Positions 1-8,176 are shown, numbered from the stretch's first letter. The stretch: 42,777 nucleotides of DNA from Planctomycetota bacterium (GCA_019912315.1 JAIOJA010000030.1:1-42777); one strand, 5' to 3'. A program made the numbers and translations. Notes: generated by a model from the letters alone, not told the origin.

Positions 1-137
1 CGCATCCACAGCGGGATCGGCTATATGACCCCGAAAGACTACGCAGCATCACACAGTAAGGCCGCCACAGCGTCGTGACGGCCAATCATGAAGGAAGAAA
101 CTCTAGTTCCGACTGGCACGAAAAATGACCCTTGCCA
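1..137 (+). mobile_element. IS3-family element, copy 1 (right end only)
   Basis: The window opens inside an IS3-family element. Bases 1-78 encode the last 25 residues and stop codon of an OrfB transposase, ending PKDYAASHSKAATAS. Bases 79-137 are the right terminal region. The whole segment is the exact reverse complement of 972-1108, so this is a second copy of the element at 972-2221 in opposite orientation. The match stops at base 137, which sets the outer end of the element at ...TTGCCA. The rest of this copy lies outside the window. Confidence 0.9.
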
Positions 138-971
138 GCGGCGCTTGCGAACGCCGATAGTGACGAAGTACCAAACCCTGCTGTTAGCGATCGTATCGTC
201 GACAAGATTCCCGGTACGTCCGACCCAAAAGGAAAGTGGAGGGTTATCCCCCCCGCACCGATTCCACTCGATTGGCAGTCTGACGCTCCATTAGAACATG
301 CCATCGAAGCGACACACATCAAGTTTGACCACAAGGCAGGAGGAAGTTCAGACGCGCTGAACATCAGGTGGATCAAGGACATCGATCTCGACCATAAGGG
401 AGACGGCGCTGGTGTTGGCGAATATGTGCCTGAACTGAAGCGAAACGAACCGATCGCGTACGTCTGCACCAGGCAATACACGATCAAGGTACGATTTGAG
501 GCGAAACTTGGCGGCAACCCGTCTCAAGTGCTTGATTCCGCCATGATTCGGGCGGCTGCCAATAGTGTTGATCTTGGTTGCCTGGAGATGGTCAAAAAGA
601 AGGTCAATTTTAGTGGCGGGGTTAGCATAGGTAGTGATGGCAGTGAATACGTCGAGTTCACTACAACTTCGCCAATGATCAACTGGATCTCCAACAACGC
701 TGTTTGGTTCAGGTTCCACGCGGAGAAACTTCTCGACGCTGGAGGGTTACCTTGCGACGACGAGTCTCCAGACGTACTCGTGGATCAGACTTCAAGAATT
801 GATGTGTATACGGTCCTAGATGATCCGGGCCACCCATGGTACACGCAAGGCGAAAAGTCAGAACCTTGGGTCTCGGCGCTCCACTTCGCGATCTACACAT
901 GCAACACGTACGATCAAAGACAGGTTCTGAATGCAAACTACTACATAGTTACTCACCTGTTCTCCGAGCAT
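138..971 (+). pseudogene. Secreted protein gene split by IS elements, main part
   Basis: An open frame of 278 codons runs between the two IS copies. It has no start or stop of its own: reading frames that appear to start at 132 or stop at 1070 do so inside IS sequence. The first codons read AALANADSDEV, which looks like the end of a signal peptide with cleavage after ANA, so copy 1 probably removed only the start and hydrophobic core of the signal. The frame ends ...THLFSEH and is open into 2222-2506, so both pieces belong to one gene of about 370 residues. I do not recognise the family. GC content is visibly lower than in the housekeeping genes of the window, which fits an acquired or weakly selected region. 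Confidence 0.7.
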
Positions 972-1030
972 TGGCAAGGGTCATTTTTCGTGCCAGTCGG
1001 AACTAGAGTTTCTTCCTTCATGATTGGCCG

Positions 1031-1888
1031 TCACGACGCTGTGGCGGCCTTACTGTGTGATGCTGCGTAGTCTTTCGGGGTCATATAGCCGATCCCGCTG
1101 TGGATGCGTCCTTCGTTGTACCAGCGTCTGTGTTGTCCCAGGATCACGCGGGCTTCGCGGAGTCCCGAGAAGAGCTGACGGTTCAGGAGCTCGTCCCTGA
1201 GCCGGCTGTTGAAGCTCTCAATGTAGCCGTTCTCCCATGGACTGCCTGGTTCCACGAACAGTGTTTGTGTGCCTCGCTTCGCCAGCCACTCCTTGACCGC
1301 CTTTGCTACGAACTCCGGGCCGTTGTCGCTGCGGATGTGGGTTGGGGCTCCTCGCTCGGCGATCACTTTCTCAAGTGCTTCAATGACGCCTTCGGAGCCG
1401 ATCTTCCAGTTGGCCTCGATCGTCAGGCACTCTCTGGTGTATTCATCAACCACGTTCAGCAGCTTGATCCTGCGGTTGTGCTCAGTCCGGTCGAAGACGA
1501 AGTCGTAGCTCCAGACGTGGTTCGGGTAACGGGCTGCCTTCAGCAGACAACTGTTCTCGCTGCTTCCCGTGGCACGACGCTTCTTCACCCTGCGTGGCAC
1601 TTTCAGCCCCGCTTCTTTCCAAAGCCGCCTTGCCCTTTTCTTCCCGACCCGGATGCACTGCAATCGCAGCAGCTCGCGGACGCGTCTCCAGCCGAACCGC
1701 GGGTACTGGCGGGAGAGCTTCAGCATCTTCGTGATGATCCCGAGTTCTTCAGGCTTCGGTCTGGGAGCGTGCCGTTGAGTTGATCTCGGCTGTCTCAGGA
1801 CTTTGCAGGCCCGGCGTTCGGAAACTTTGAACTCATCCGCGGCCTTCGCGACTGCAGTTCGTTTCCGTGCCGGGCTTAGAAGTTTCCC
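1031..1888 (-). CDS. IS3-family transposase OrfB (DDE integrase core)
   Basis: Catalytic half of the transposase, which cuts and joins the element ends. The first ATG in frame is at 1726, but the frame is open back to 1888 and upstream codons still encode family sequence (VSERRACKVLRQPRSTQRH), so the native product is an OrfA-OrfB fusion made by -1 frameshifting. The DDE triad is visible: Asp in WSYDFVFD, Asp in RSDNGPEF, and Glu in ENGYIESFNSRLRDELL. These give the D-D-(35)-E spacing of the rve integrase core. The C-terminus is identical to the fragment at 1-78. No stop or missing catalytic residue is seen, so this copy may be active. Confidence 0.9.
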   Translation of the reverse strand, partial: GKLLSPARKRTAVAKAADEFKVSERRACKVLRQPRSTQRHAPRPKPEELGIITKMLKLSRQYPRFGWRRVRELLRLQCIRVGKKRARRLWKEAGLKVPRRVKKRRATGSSENSCLLKAARYPNHVWSYDFVFDRTEHNRRIKLLNVVDEYTRECLTIEANWKIGSEGVIEALEKVIAERGAPTHIRSDNGPEFVAKAVKEWLAKRGTQTLFVEPGSPWENGYIESFNSRLRDELLNRQLFSGLREARVILGQHRRWYNEGRIHSGIGYMTPKDYAASHSKAATAS

Positions 1889-2169
1889 TCGGCGGCCATC
1901 TTCAGGATTCGATTGTCCAGGGCCATCTCGGCGACCATCTCCTTCAGCCGCTGGTTTTCCCTCTCAAGCTCTTTGAGCTTTCTGGCCTGTCCGACGTCCA
2001 TGCCACGGTACTTCTTCCGCCACTGGTGATAGGTGGCCACTGAGATCTCAAGCTGCCGGCAGGCGTCGGGCACGGTCATGCCGCTGGCTCTGAGGCCGTC
2101 GGCCTCCTGCAGCTTCTTCACGATCTGTTCGGGGCTGTGCTTCTTCTTCATGGCTGAATCCTCCTTCAA
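1876..2169 (-). CDS. IS3-family transposase OrfA (HTH protein)
   Basis: A 97-residue DNA-binding subunit of the IS. Residues about 11-50 form the transposase_8 helix-turn-helix (SPEQIVKKLQEAD, then VPDACRQLEISVATYHQWRKKY). Residues about 60-92 form a leucine-zipper-like helix (LKELERENQRLKEMVAEMAL). The start at 2169 is preceded by a purine-rich stretch; ATG at 2151 (MKKKHSPEQ) is an alternative. The stop lies just after the G-GGA-AAC heptamer, in the -1 relation to orfB. In IS3 elements OrfA alone regulates transposition, while the frameshifted OrfAB is the transposase. Confidence 0.88.
   Translation of the reverse strand: MKEDSAMKKKHSPEQIVKKLQEADGLRASGMTVPDACRQLEISVATYHQWRKKYRGMDVGQARKLKELERENQRLKEMVAEMALDNRILKMAAEGNF
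1882..1888 (-). other. Putative -1 programmed frameshift heptamer GGGAAAC
   Basis: In the orfA frame the bases read gaG GGA AAC TTC TAA, a canonical X-XXY-YYZ slippery heptamer, two codons before the orfA stop. Slipping back one base gives GGG AAA CTT CTA and enters orfB, which is open from this point. The position is where IS3 elements make the OrfAB fusion. A downstream stimulatory structure was not examined. Confidence 0.65.
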
Positions 2170-2221
2170 AGTGACCGGAAGACTCTACTTCCAACTGGAC
2201 CGATTTTAGGGGACCAGACCA

Positions 2222-2506
2222 CTGCAGCGGGATGGTGATAGGGATGGTGACTTAGACCGTAGCCTGTTCGGAAATCATGCCTTTGTGATTTCCTACGACA
2301 TCGTGCACGACGCATGCGTAGGACCCTACCATAAGGACGACTCTCTGAGTGTATCCGAGTACCTTGACACAGCAAGGGACCGCACGACGGAGAACGAGAA
2401 GAAGATCTTCCTGTGGGACAGAGGTATCGGGAGTTACCGAGAAGTGGGAGAGTTCGCTGTGGCGGGTAGCGAAGCACAACTGACGATGTTCCTAAGGTTG
2501 GAGTAG
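2222..2506 (+). pseudogene. 3' part of the IS-interrupted secreted-protein gene
   Basis: Directly after the IS end the frame reads LQRDGDRDGDLDRSLFGNHA and runs on to FLWDRGIGSYREVGEF and a stop at 2504-2506. The phase is that of the frame that ends at 971, so excision of the IS would rejoin the two parts in frame. A free-standing start could be proposed at 2285 but has no convincing ribosome binding site. No family was recognised. The next gene begins 27 bp downstream in the same direction, so both were probably co-transcribed before the insertion. Confidence 0.65.
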
Positions 2507-2533
2507 GGCCAACCAAGTCCCTGGAGATGATTT

Positions 2534-3535
2534 ATGAAAACTGCGATGATTGCACTAGTTGGCGTGGGTGGCCTGCTGGCTTGTGTCGATGGTTCAGTTT
2601 CGCTCACTGCGCAAGAATCTTCAGTAGACGTCATCAAAGAGCAACTCAGGTACGATGAGTGGCTGGATGAAAGTCATGCTCCGACCGGCTTCGAGTTCAA
2701 GCAGGAGGACTATGACGTCCTAGACTCCATGGAGGTCAGCAAGGACAAGACACTCGTCAAGCACGTCCAGTGGGACGTCGCGGGCAACGACTACGTCAGT
2801 TCAATCAGCCGTGAAGTGACGTTCTCGGACGACGACTCAACTCTTGGCATCACGATAACTGTTATGCCATCGGCTCCACGGGCAAAAGAGTCCTTGCTGC
2901 TCCCGTTCGAACAAAGTTCAACAATGCCAGCTAAGGTTCACTTTGCTGGAGATTTCGGCTTCACTATCGGTGCGGCGGCACTGTTCTTCGGAATCGATGA
3001 CGATGTTGAGTCAGTCGAGGCAAGCGAAATCAAGTCGCTCAAGTTCGTACGCTACAACATAGTCGTCGAGATGGTCGCGAGTGAGAAAGCAACACTTCTG
3101 TTAACTGAGCTAGCCTACTCAGTTGACTCCAAGATTCAGACTCAAGCTGACTCTGAAGGGGGTGCGTTGCGTCCAGAAGTTTCACTTGCCCTTGGGTCCG
3201 ATAGTGTGGAGACATCGGGCTCAGCCACGGGCACATTGTTTTACGTCGACGTCAAGCATTCTGTTTCCGGGTTTCCCGACGGCACTACCTATGGGAAGCA
3301 TTTCTTCACCGGATCAAAGAGTTCGACTGGTTACGACACCAAGGGGCGTACCGTAGCATCAACCGAACTGGAGTACTTCGGCGCCACGTCCGCACTTGAG
3401 TTTGACGATAAGGAGACCCCGACAAAAGTCAGCGTACTGGGGTCCGGGAGCAGAGGCTCTTACAAAGTGGGACTTGTCGCTTGGGGACCCAACTTGCTTC
3501 CAAAGATTGTGTCCGAGAGTTTCGAGGTAGAATAA
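2534..3535 (+). CDS. Putative lipoprotein of unknown function
   Basis: A 333-residue protein with a lipoprotein signal: MKTA, a hydrophobic stretch, and the lipobox LLAC with Cys at residue 17, so the mature protein should be lipidated and membrane-anchored. The rest is acidic and rich in Ser, Thr and Val, with alternating beta-strand-like segments, and no cysteine pairs or catalytic motif that I recognise. The start is supported by GGAG nine bases before ATG. Codon use and GC match the split gene just upstream rather than the rest of the window, so the two probably arrived together. The stop is 5 bp from the stop of the convergent gene at 3541. Confidence 0.75.
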   Translation: MKTAMIALVGVGGLLACVDGSVSLTAQESSVDVIKEQLRYDEWLDESHAPTGFEFKQEDYDVLDSMEVSKDKTLVKHVQWDVAGNDYVSSISREVTFSDDDSTLGITITVMPSAPRAKESLLLPFEQSSTMPAKVHFAGDFGFTIGAAALFFGIDDDVESVEASEIKSLKFVRYNIVVEMVASEKATLLLTELAYSVDSKIQTQADSEGGALRPEVSLALGSDSVETSGSATGTLFYVDVKHSVSGFPDGTTYGKHFFTGSKSSTGYDTKGRTVASTELEYFGATSALEFDDKETPTKVSVLGSGSRGSYKVGLVAWGPNLLPKIVSESFEVE

Positions 3536-3540
3536 TACTG

Positions 3541-4398
3541 CTACTGTTCGCGTCTGCGTGGGCGGTCGGGGATGCCGTTGCGGTCGGGGCGCATTGAGCC
3601 TCGCTCCTCGGGCCTGGGGCCGCGGTTGGGGCGGTTGCGCATTTCGTTTTGCCACTGTTTCTGCAGTGCGCGGCGGACTTCGTCGGCGGCCTGCTCGATG
3701 GTCAGCTCACTGATCTTGCTCATCACACTTTCGCGCGCCTCGGGCTCGAGGCGTTGCAGGAGCATGTCCAGCGTGCGCAGGTCCGCGATCGTGCGGCGTA
3801 GCTGGCGCTTGGCGTCCTTGTCGCCGTCCGCGGCGGCCTGGCGCAGCTCGGCAATGCGTGGGTGAAAACCTTCCAGCGCCTCCATGCGACGCTCGCTGTC
3901 TTCCTTGAACCACTGGCGCATGGCCTTCTGGCGCTCAACCGGCGACATGCCGCGCAGGGCCTCGCGCTGTTCGTCCGGCATGTTGCGCATGTGATGCATC
4001 ATGCGCTGCTCATGCAGCATCTCGCGCAGGGCCTTCACGCGCTCGTGTCCTTCAAGCTGCATGGCGTCGTCGAATTCCTTGCCGCGCGTGCGACGCAGAA
4101 CCTGCAACTCCGCGGCCGTCGTGTAGAGGCGCACGCGCTCCAGGTAATCCATCTTGCCGAGCTTGCGGATGTTGTCGCGCTGCGCGTCCGTCAGTACCGG
4201 GCGTCCTTCCCTGGCGGCCTTGAGAACTTCCGCCTGGCGTTCCTTTGGCAGACGCTTCAGGGCGCGCAGGCGGTTTTTAAGCTCGTTCTGGCGGCTTTCG
4301 GGCAGCTTGTTGAACCAGTCGCGCAGCTCGGTCTCGCGGGTCTGGGCGAACGCGGGAACCGCAAACAGCAGCGCGAGCATCAGGACGAAATAACGCAT
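3541..4398 (-). CDS. Secreted helical, Arg/Glu-rich protein
   Basis: A 285-residue exported protein. Residues 1-18 form a signal peptide ending AVPAFAQ. The mature part is almost wholly charged alpha-helix with repeated short phrases such as LPESRQNEL, LPKERQAEV, MPDEQREAL and MSPVERQKAM, which recalls the helical repeats of DUF3106 or Spy-like periplasmic proteins. The tail from about residue 250 is disordered and rich in Arg and Pro. Its ATG overlaps the stop of the upstream anti-sigma-like gene by one base (TAATG), so the two are translationally coupled. Export and coupling are well supported; the function is unknown, and an envelope-stress role is a guess from the neighbour. Confidence 0.75.
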   Translation of the reverse strand: MRYFVLMLALLFAVPAFAQTRETELRDWFNKLPESRQNELKNRLRALKRLPKERQAEVLKAAREGRPVLTDAQRDNIRKLGKMDYLERVRLYTTAAELQVLRRTRGKEFDDAMQLEGHERVKALREMLHEQRMMHHMRNMPDEQREALRGMSPVERQKAMRQWFKEDSERRMEALEGFHPRIAELRQAAADGDKDAKRQLRRTIADLRTLDMLLQRLEPEARESVMSKISELTIEQAADEVRRALQKQWQNEMRNRPNRGPRPEERGSMRPDRNGIPDRPRRREQ

Positions 4399-5006
4399 TA
4401 CTCGCCCTCCGATAGCGCGGCCAGCAGCTCGAGCTCATCAATCACCAACATGTCGTCCGGGCGGGCAAGATCATCCAGCGCCAGAAACGCCGGGTCGTCC
4501 AGGGTCCTCAGCAGCTCAAGCGTCTCCAGATCAAGCCGGTCGCCCCGTGTCGGCGGCGCATCACCACCGGCGATGTACTCGAACTCACTGTCATCCCACT
4601 CAACTTCCAGGACGGGCGCGTCCTCCATATCAGCCGGGTCAGCTGGCTGGTCGGCCGTCGTGTCGCTGGCAGGCTGGACGGGCTCGTCGCGATTGACGAA
4701 CAGGATGACGCCGACCGCAATCAGCACACCTGCGGCCAGGGGCCCCACCAGCTTGAACAGCCACCCGACACGACCGGTGCTGTCGGTGACTTTCTCGTTG
4801 TGGAAGCGGCGCCAGAAGCGTCCCTCAAAGCCCGCATCGAGGTCGGGCACGTCGTACAGATCAAGCAATTGCTCAAGGCTGCGCTCTTGCTCAATGGCTT
4901 CGCGCAGCGCGGCGTCGTGCTCGGCTGCACGCAGGATCTCACCGGCGCGCTCCGGATCGAGGCGCCCGCGCACAAGCGCAGACAGGTCTTCGCGATAATC
5001 TTCCAT
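4398..5006 (-). CDS. Anti-sigma-factor-like single-pass membrane protein
   Basis: A 202-residue protein with the layout of an ECF anti-sigma factor. It has an N-terminal helical cytoplasmic region of about 80 residues (MEDYREDLSALVRGRLDPER, with the short-helix pattern of such domains), one membrane helix at about 83-104, and an acidic Pro/Asp-rich outer part. The zinc-binding HxxxCxxC motif of ZAS domains is absent. No sigma-factor gene lies beside it; the next gene upstream is divergent and unrelated. The function is therefore inferred only from architecture and from coupling to a secreted helical protein. The start at 5006 gives the only full-length product. Confidence 0.6.
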   Translation of the reverse strand: MEDYREDLSALVRGRLDPERAGEILRAAEHDAALREAIEQERSLEQLLDLYDVPDLDAGFEGRFWRRFHNEKVTDSTGRVGWLFKLVGPLAAGVLIAVGVILFVNRDEPVQPASDTTADQPADPADMEDAPVLEVEWDDSEFEYIAGGDAPPTRGDRLDLETLELLRTLDDPAFLALDDLARPDDMLVIDELELLAALSEGE

Positions 5007-5047
5007 GTTCGTGCTCCGCTCCCCGGATTTTGCCGACTACCCCGGGG

Positions 5048-5078
5048 TTGCAACTGTTAAACCCATGTAGCGTATAAA
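5048..5078 (+). promoter_or_regulatory. Weak sigma70-like promoter for the 5107 gene
   Basis: TTGCAA at 5048-5053 and TATAAA at 5073-5078 with a 19-bp spacer, about 30 bp before the start of the 5107 gene, in the 100-bp space between divergent genes. The -10 box is good; the -35 box is moderate and the spacer long. Confidence 0.35.
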
Positions 5079-5106
5079 GGTAGCGAAGTTTTCAGGGGTC
5101 AGGGAT

Positions 5107-7503
5107 TTGGCCGACACCAACAACAAACCGATCATCATTGCTGCAGGGGTTCTCCTCCTACTCTTGCTTGTGGGATTTGCTGGCTACACGATCCTTTCCG
5201 GCGACCCGGCCGACAACAAGCCTAAGCTTACGGACAACCCGTTCGACAACGACTCCACTCCGCGTAACGACAGTAGCCCGCTGGAGTTAGAGGCAAATGA
5301 GCCCGGGCCTGAGCCGGTTAAGCCTGACCCGGTTGACCCGCCGCCGGACCCTGAGCGTGAGCACGTCAAGCTCCAGGCGCTGACACGCTTTCGGGCATTC
5401 GTTACCGAGGCCGACATGGCTCTGGTCCTGCGCGACGCCGACAAACCCACGCAGGACCAGCTTTGGGAAAACTACTCCACCCTGCACCAGCTCGATTCCC
5501 GTTTCGCACCCTATGCCCTGCTGCGCTATGAGGGCAAGGATGCACTCGACGACAAGTTTCACTTCGAAGCCGACGTAGCGCGCGCCTTCGAGCGCCCAGA
5601 TGTCGCCAGCACGGCCTACGCCGTTGACGCCGGGCAGCGTGCGGCCATCTGGCTGCGCGAAGGCGCGTTGCTGCCGAAGGCGGAGCCTCTGGTCCTTACC
5701 GCCGGTGTTCCCCTTGGGCGCCGCCTGCAGGAGACCGTGAACCAGGAAGTCATCACCCACTGGCTGGCTGCCATGGAATCCGAATACGGCAAGGCGGACT
5801 TCGGCGATGGCGCCCTGCCCCTCGATATCGTGCTGTACCCGTCGCTCGATCATTACCTCGAGTTTTCGCGCAAGCGCCTGGGGCTTGAAGTGCCGCAGTG
5901 GTCTGCGGGTTACTACTCGAGTCGCTGGGACGTCATCTGCATACCGGTCATGGAGACAACCAGCCTGGCCGAAGTCATTCGCCACGAGATGTTCCACGCC
6001 GTGCAGGCGCACCGCGCACCGCAAAGCATTCTGGTGCCCTGGTTCAGTGAGGGCAGCGCCGAGTGGCTTGATAAAGCCGCACCGGACCCGGCATTGCGCA
6101 CACTGCCCGAGTTTGCTTCGGGCGCGTACGGCTATCTGCGCGCGCTGATTGGGCAGGGGCTGGAGATCGACCTGAAAGTGTTCCTGTCGCTCGGCATGCA
6201 GGAGTTCTACCAGAACCCCGAGTTGAACTACCTGATCGCCTACTGCTTCGTCGATTTCTGCCGCGCCGAGGAGGACTTGCGCGCATTGTACTTCCGGTTC
6301 TGGCAACTCATGTGTGAGGGTGTCAGCACGGACAACGCGTATGCACGTACCTTCGGCGGGCTCGATATAAACGAGCTACAGCGCCGTTTCATGGCGCGAG
6401 TTAATGGGTATCCGAAAACGACCGAGCCCCCGCGCTTCAGCCACGACGCGCCCGCCGAGCATTTCGGCAGTGTGCCCGCGGTACTCACGGGTGGAGTCGC
6501 GCCGCCGACCCGAGAGGGCGAGATCGCACAGGGCTGGTTCAAAGTGCTGGGCGACCTGCAGGCGCGAGGGTTTGACACGTCAAGGGCTAGTTTCTTCAAG
6601 GGCGATTTCGACCGCATCGTCGTGGCCGTCGATCACAGCGAGAGCATGAGCCAGACGATCACGACGCCGAACTTTGATTTTGACGCCCTGTCGCGCTGGC
6701 TGTTCAGCCTGCGCTACGCCGGCACGCTGGCGTTTACGCGCAAGTCGCCCGACGGGACCACCACAGAAGAGGTACCGCCCAGCGTGCTGCTGACCATGGT
6801 GGACAGCGTTCTGACAGGGCGCGTAGACGAGTTCATCGCCACGGCCGGCATCAACGTCGGCGAGCAGATCCAGACCGATATTTCGAGAAGCTACAAGAAG
6901 TTCGACCTCAGCGCAGGCAAGCTGAAAAGCATGGCCAAGCGCGACATCGCGCGCCACACGGCCGAAAGCGTGGCCTGGTACTGGGGGACACGGCAGGACG
7001 CGAGCGAGGTGGTGGTAGTGGATTTCAACCTGGACGCGCTAACCGAAAAGGACACCAGCGCATTCAAGAGCAGCGGGTTTAACAGCAGCGCCAGCCCCCT
7101 GTCGAAGCTGTTCGCCAAGACTGCCGGCCACGCCCCCCCGGGCGGCAGCCACGGCGCCGACACGGACTGGTGGGGCGCCTTCCAGAGCCTGGTGAACAGC
7201 GCCGGTGAAAAGGGCACCGGCAAGACGGCCTGCATGTTCTTCACGGATGGGGCCAATTCTCTCGGTTTTTACGGGCATCTGGAAAGCGGGCGCGACGACA
7301 CCCAATACATGCTTGACCAGGAAAAGCTGGCCGACGCCCTGAAGCTGGAATGGGACAACGCGGGCCTGGGCTACGATAACGAGGACAGTGTGTTGCAGTT
7401 GTTCGTCCTGCCGGGCGCCGAAGGCCAGGGCCTGGACTTCATCCCGCAGAAGATCACACAGGCCAAACTGGACGACTGGACCACGCATTTTGTGGGTGGA
7501 TGA
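5107..7503 (+). CDS. Membrane-anchored HExxH peptidase fused to a VWA-like domain
   Basis: A 798-residue protein. Residues 8-27 form an N-terminal membrane helix, followed by an acidic Pro-rich linker to about 85. The middle part has a gluzincin-type zinc site: HEMFH at 293-297 and a downstream Glu at 315 in FSEGSAEW, as in DUF1570/peptidase-MA-like proteins. The C-terminal third starts DRIVVAVDHSESMS, with D509-x-S511-x-S513 as a MIDAS-like DxSxS, and later has a FFTDG strand, both typical of von Willebrand A domains. The start is TTG at 5107, preceded by AGGGGTCAGGGA; no earlier ATG in frame fits. The expected location is the cell envelope, facing outward. Substrate and partner are unknown. 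Confidence 0.75.
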   Translation: MADTNNKPIIIAAGVLLLLLLVGFAGYTILSGDPADNKPKLTDNPFDNDSTPRNDSSPLELEANEPGPEPVKPDPVDPPPDPEREHVKLQALTRFRAFVTEADMALVLRDADKPTQDQLWENYSTLHQLDSRFAPYALLRYEGKDALDDKFHFEADVARAFERPDVASTAYAVDAGQRAAIWLREGALLPKAEPLVLTAGVPLGRRLQETVNQEVITHWLAAMESEYGKADFGDGALPLDIVLYPSLDHYLEFSRKRLGLEVPQWSAGYYSSRWDVICIPVMETTSLAEVIRHEMFHAVQAHRAPQSILVPWFSEGSAEWLDKAAPDPALRTLPEFASGAYGYLRALIGQGLEIDLKVFLSLGMQEFYQNPELNYLIAYCFVDFCRAEEDLRALYFRFWQLMCEGVSTDNAYARTFGGLDINELQRRFMARVNGYPKTTEPPRFSHDAPAEHFGSVPAVLTGGVAPPTREGEIAQGWFKVLGDLQARGFDTSRASFFKGDFDRIVVAVDHSESMSQTITTPNFDFDALSRWLFSLRYAGTLAFTRKSPDGTTTEEVPPSVLLTMVDSVLTGRVDEFIATAGINVGEQIQTDISRSYKKFDLSAGKLKSMAKRDIARHTAESVAWYWGTRQDASEVVVVDFNLDALTEKDTSAFKSSGFNSSASPLSKLFAKTAGHAPPGGSHGADTDWWGAFQSLVNSAGEKGTGKTACMFFTDGANSLGFYGHLESGRDDTQYMLDQEKLADALKLEWDNAGLGYDNEDSVLQLFVLPGAEGQGLDFIPQKITQAKLDDWTTHFVGG

Positions 7504-7630
7504 GTATTGAGGCGGCAACAACGCCGGTGCTCTGGTTGCTTCGCTGGGTCGCCTTGCCAATGCACCGCTTTGGCCGCCCGTTTCAGTCCGCCATTGAACA
7601 TTGGGCGGTGATCATCGATCATCGCCTTTC

Positions 7631-8176
7631 ATGCCACAATCCGAAGATCGACGCAGGTTCATCCGCATCGCCCTGGTCGGCGGTATCGCCGTCGTCAGCG
7701 GCGCCGTCGGCGCGGCGAGTGTGTTCTTTCCGCCGCACGTCGGCGGCAGCAGCGGCGGCGCACGCAGGCCGCTTGCGCCCCTGCTGAAACTGGGCGCCCT
7801 CGAAAAGGGCGCGCCGCTTGGGCTCCAGATCAGCCTGTCCTCCCGCGACGCCTGGCGCCTGCGCACGCGACAACAGACCGTCTACATCCTGCGCGTCGCC
7901 GATGGCGACGACGCGGCCGCCTTCAAGGCCATGAGCCCCATCTGCAGCCACGCAGGCTGCGAGGTCGAATACCACGACGCCGACGGCAAGTTCCTCTGCG
8001 CCTGCCACGGCGCGGAATTCGATGTGCAGGGGGCCGTCACCAAAGGCCCGGCCCCTCGTGATCTGGACGTCCTGGGCGTCAGCATCGCCGAGCACGAAGG
8101 CAAACCCTGGCTGTTCGTGGACTGGCAGGAGTTCGTCACCGGCACGCCCGACAGCACGCCGAAGGGCTCGGCATGA
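7631..8176 (+). CDS. Rieske [2Fe-2S] protein of a cytochrome bc-type complex
   Basis: A 181-residue electron-transfer subunit that takes an electron from quinol at the Qo site. RRRFIRIALVGG near the start is a Tat-like signal anchor. Cluster box 1 is C105-S-H107-A-G-C110 and box 2 is C123-A-C125-H126, so all four ligands and both disulfide cysteines are present. Box 2 continues GAEF, where high-potential proteins have GSHY; loss of that Ser and Tyr is known to lower the cluster potential, as in menaquinol enzymes. ATG 7631 is chosen over an upstream TTG at 7601, which would place extra residues before the Tat-like motif. The stop overlaps the cytochrome b start by ATGA, so the two are coupled. 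Confidence 0.9.
   Translation: MPQSEDRRRFIRIALVGGIAVVSGAVGAASVFFPPHVGGSSGGARRPLAPLLKLGALEKGAPLGLQISLSSRDAWRLRTRQQTVYILRVADGDDAAAFKAMSPICSHAGCEVEYHDADGKFLCACHGAEFDVQGAVTKGPAPRDLDVLGVSIAEHEGKPWLFVDWQEFVTGTPDSTPKGSA

Larger units (their letters stand above)
972..2221 (-). mobile_element. IS3-family insertion sequence, copy 2 (complete)
   Basis: A complete element of about 1250 bp on the minus strand with overlapping orfA and orfB. Read from the outside, the ends begin TGGTCTGGTCCCC (left, at 2221) and TGGCAAGGGTC (right, at 972). They share an imperfect inverted repeat whose best block is CGGTCCAGTTGGAAGTAGAG against CGTGCCAGTCGGAACTAGAG. The right end is fixed by the point where identity with copy 1 stops. 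No clean target duplication borders the element: left flank GAGCAT, right flank CTGCAG. A GCA triplet occurs within one base on each side. TG...CA ends, size and gene layout are those of the IS3 family. Confidence 0.88.

Noticed and set aside
132..1070. A 312-codon frame that looks like a complete gene
   Set aside because: Its apparent start and stop both lie inside IS sequence, so only 138-971 is native coding sequence.
966..2227. Target-site duplication around the complete IS
   Set aside because: Flanks GAGCAT and CTGCAG share no exact adjacent repeat; the offset GCA triplet is too short to trust.
3862..4998. Long plus-strand frame opposite the anti-sigma-like pair
   Set aside because: Ser/Arg-rich shadow of two convincing minus-strand genes with signal peptide and coupled start.
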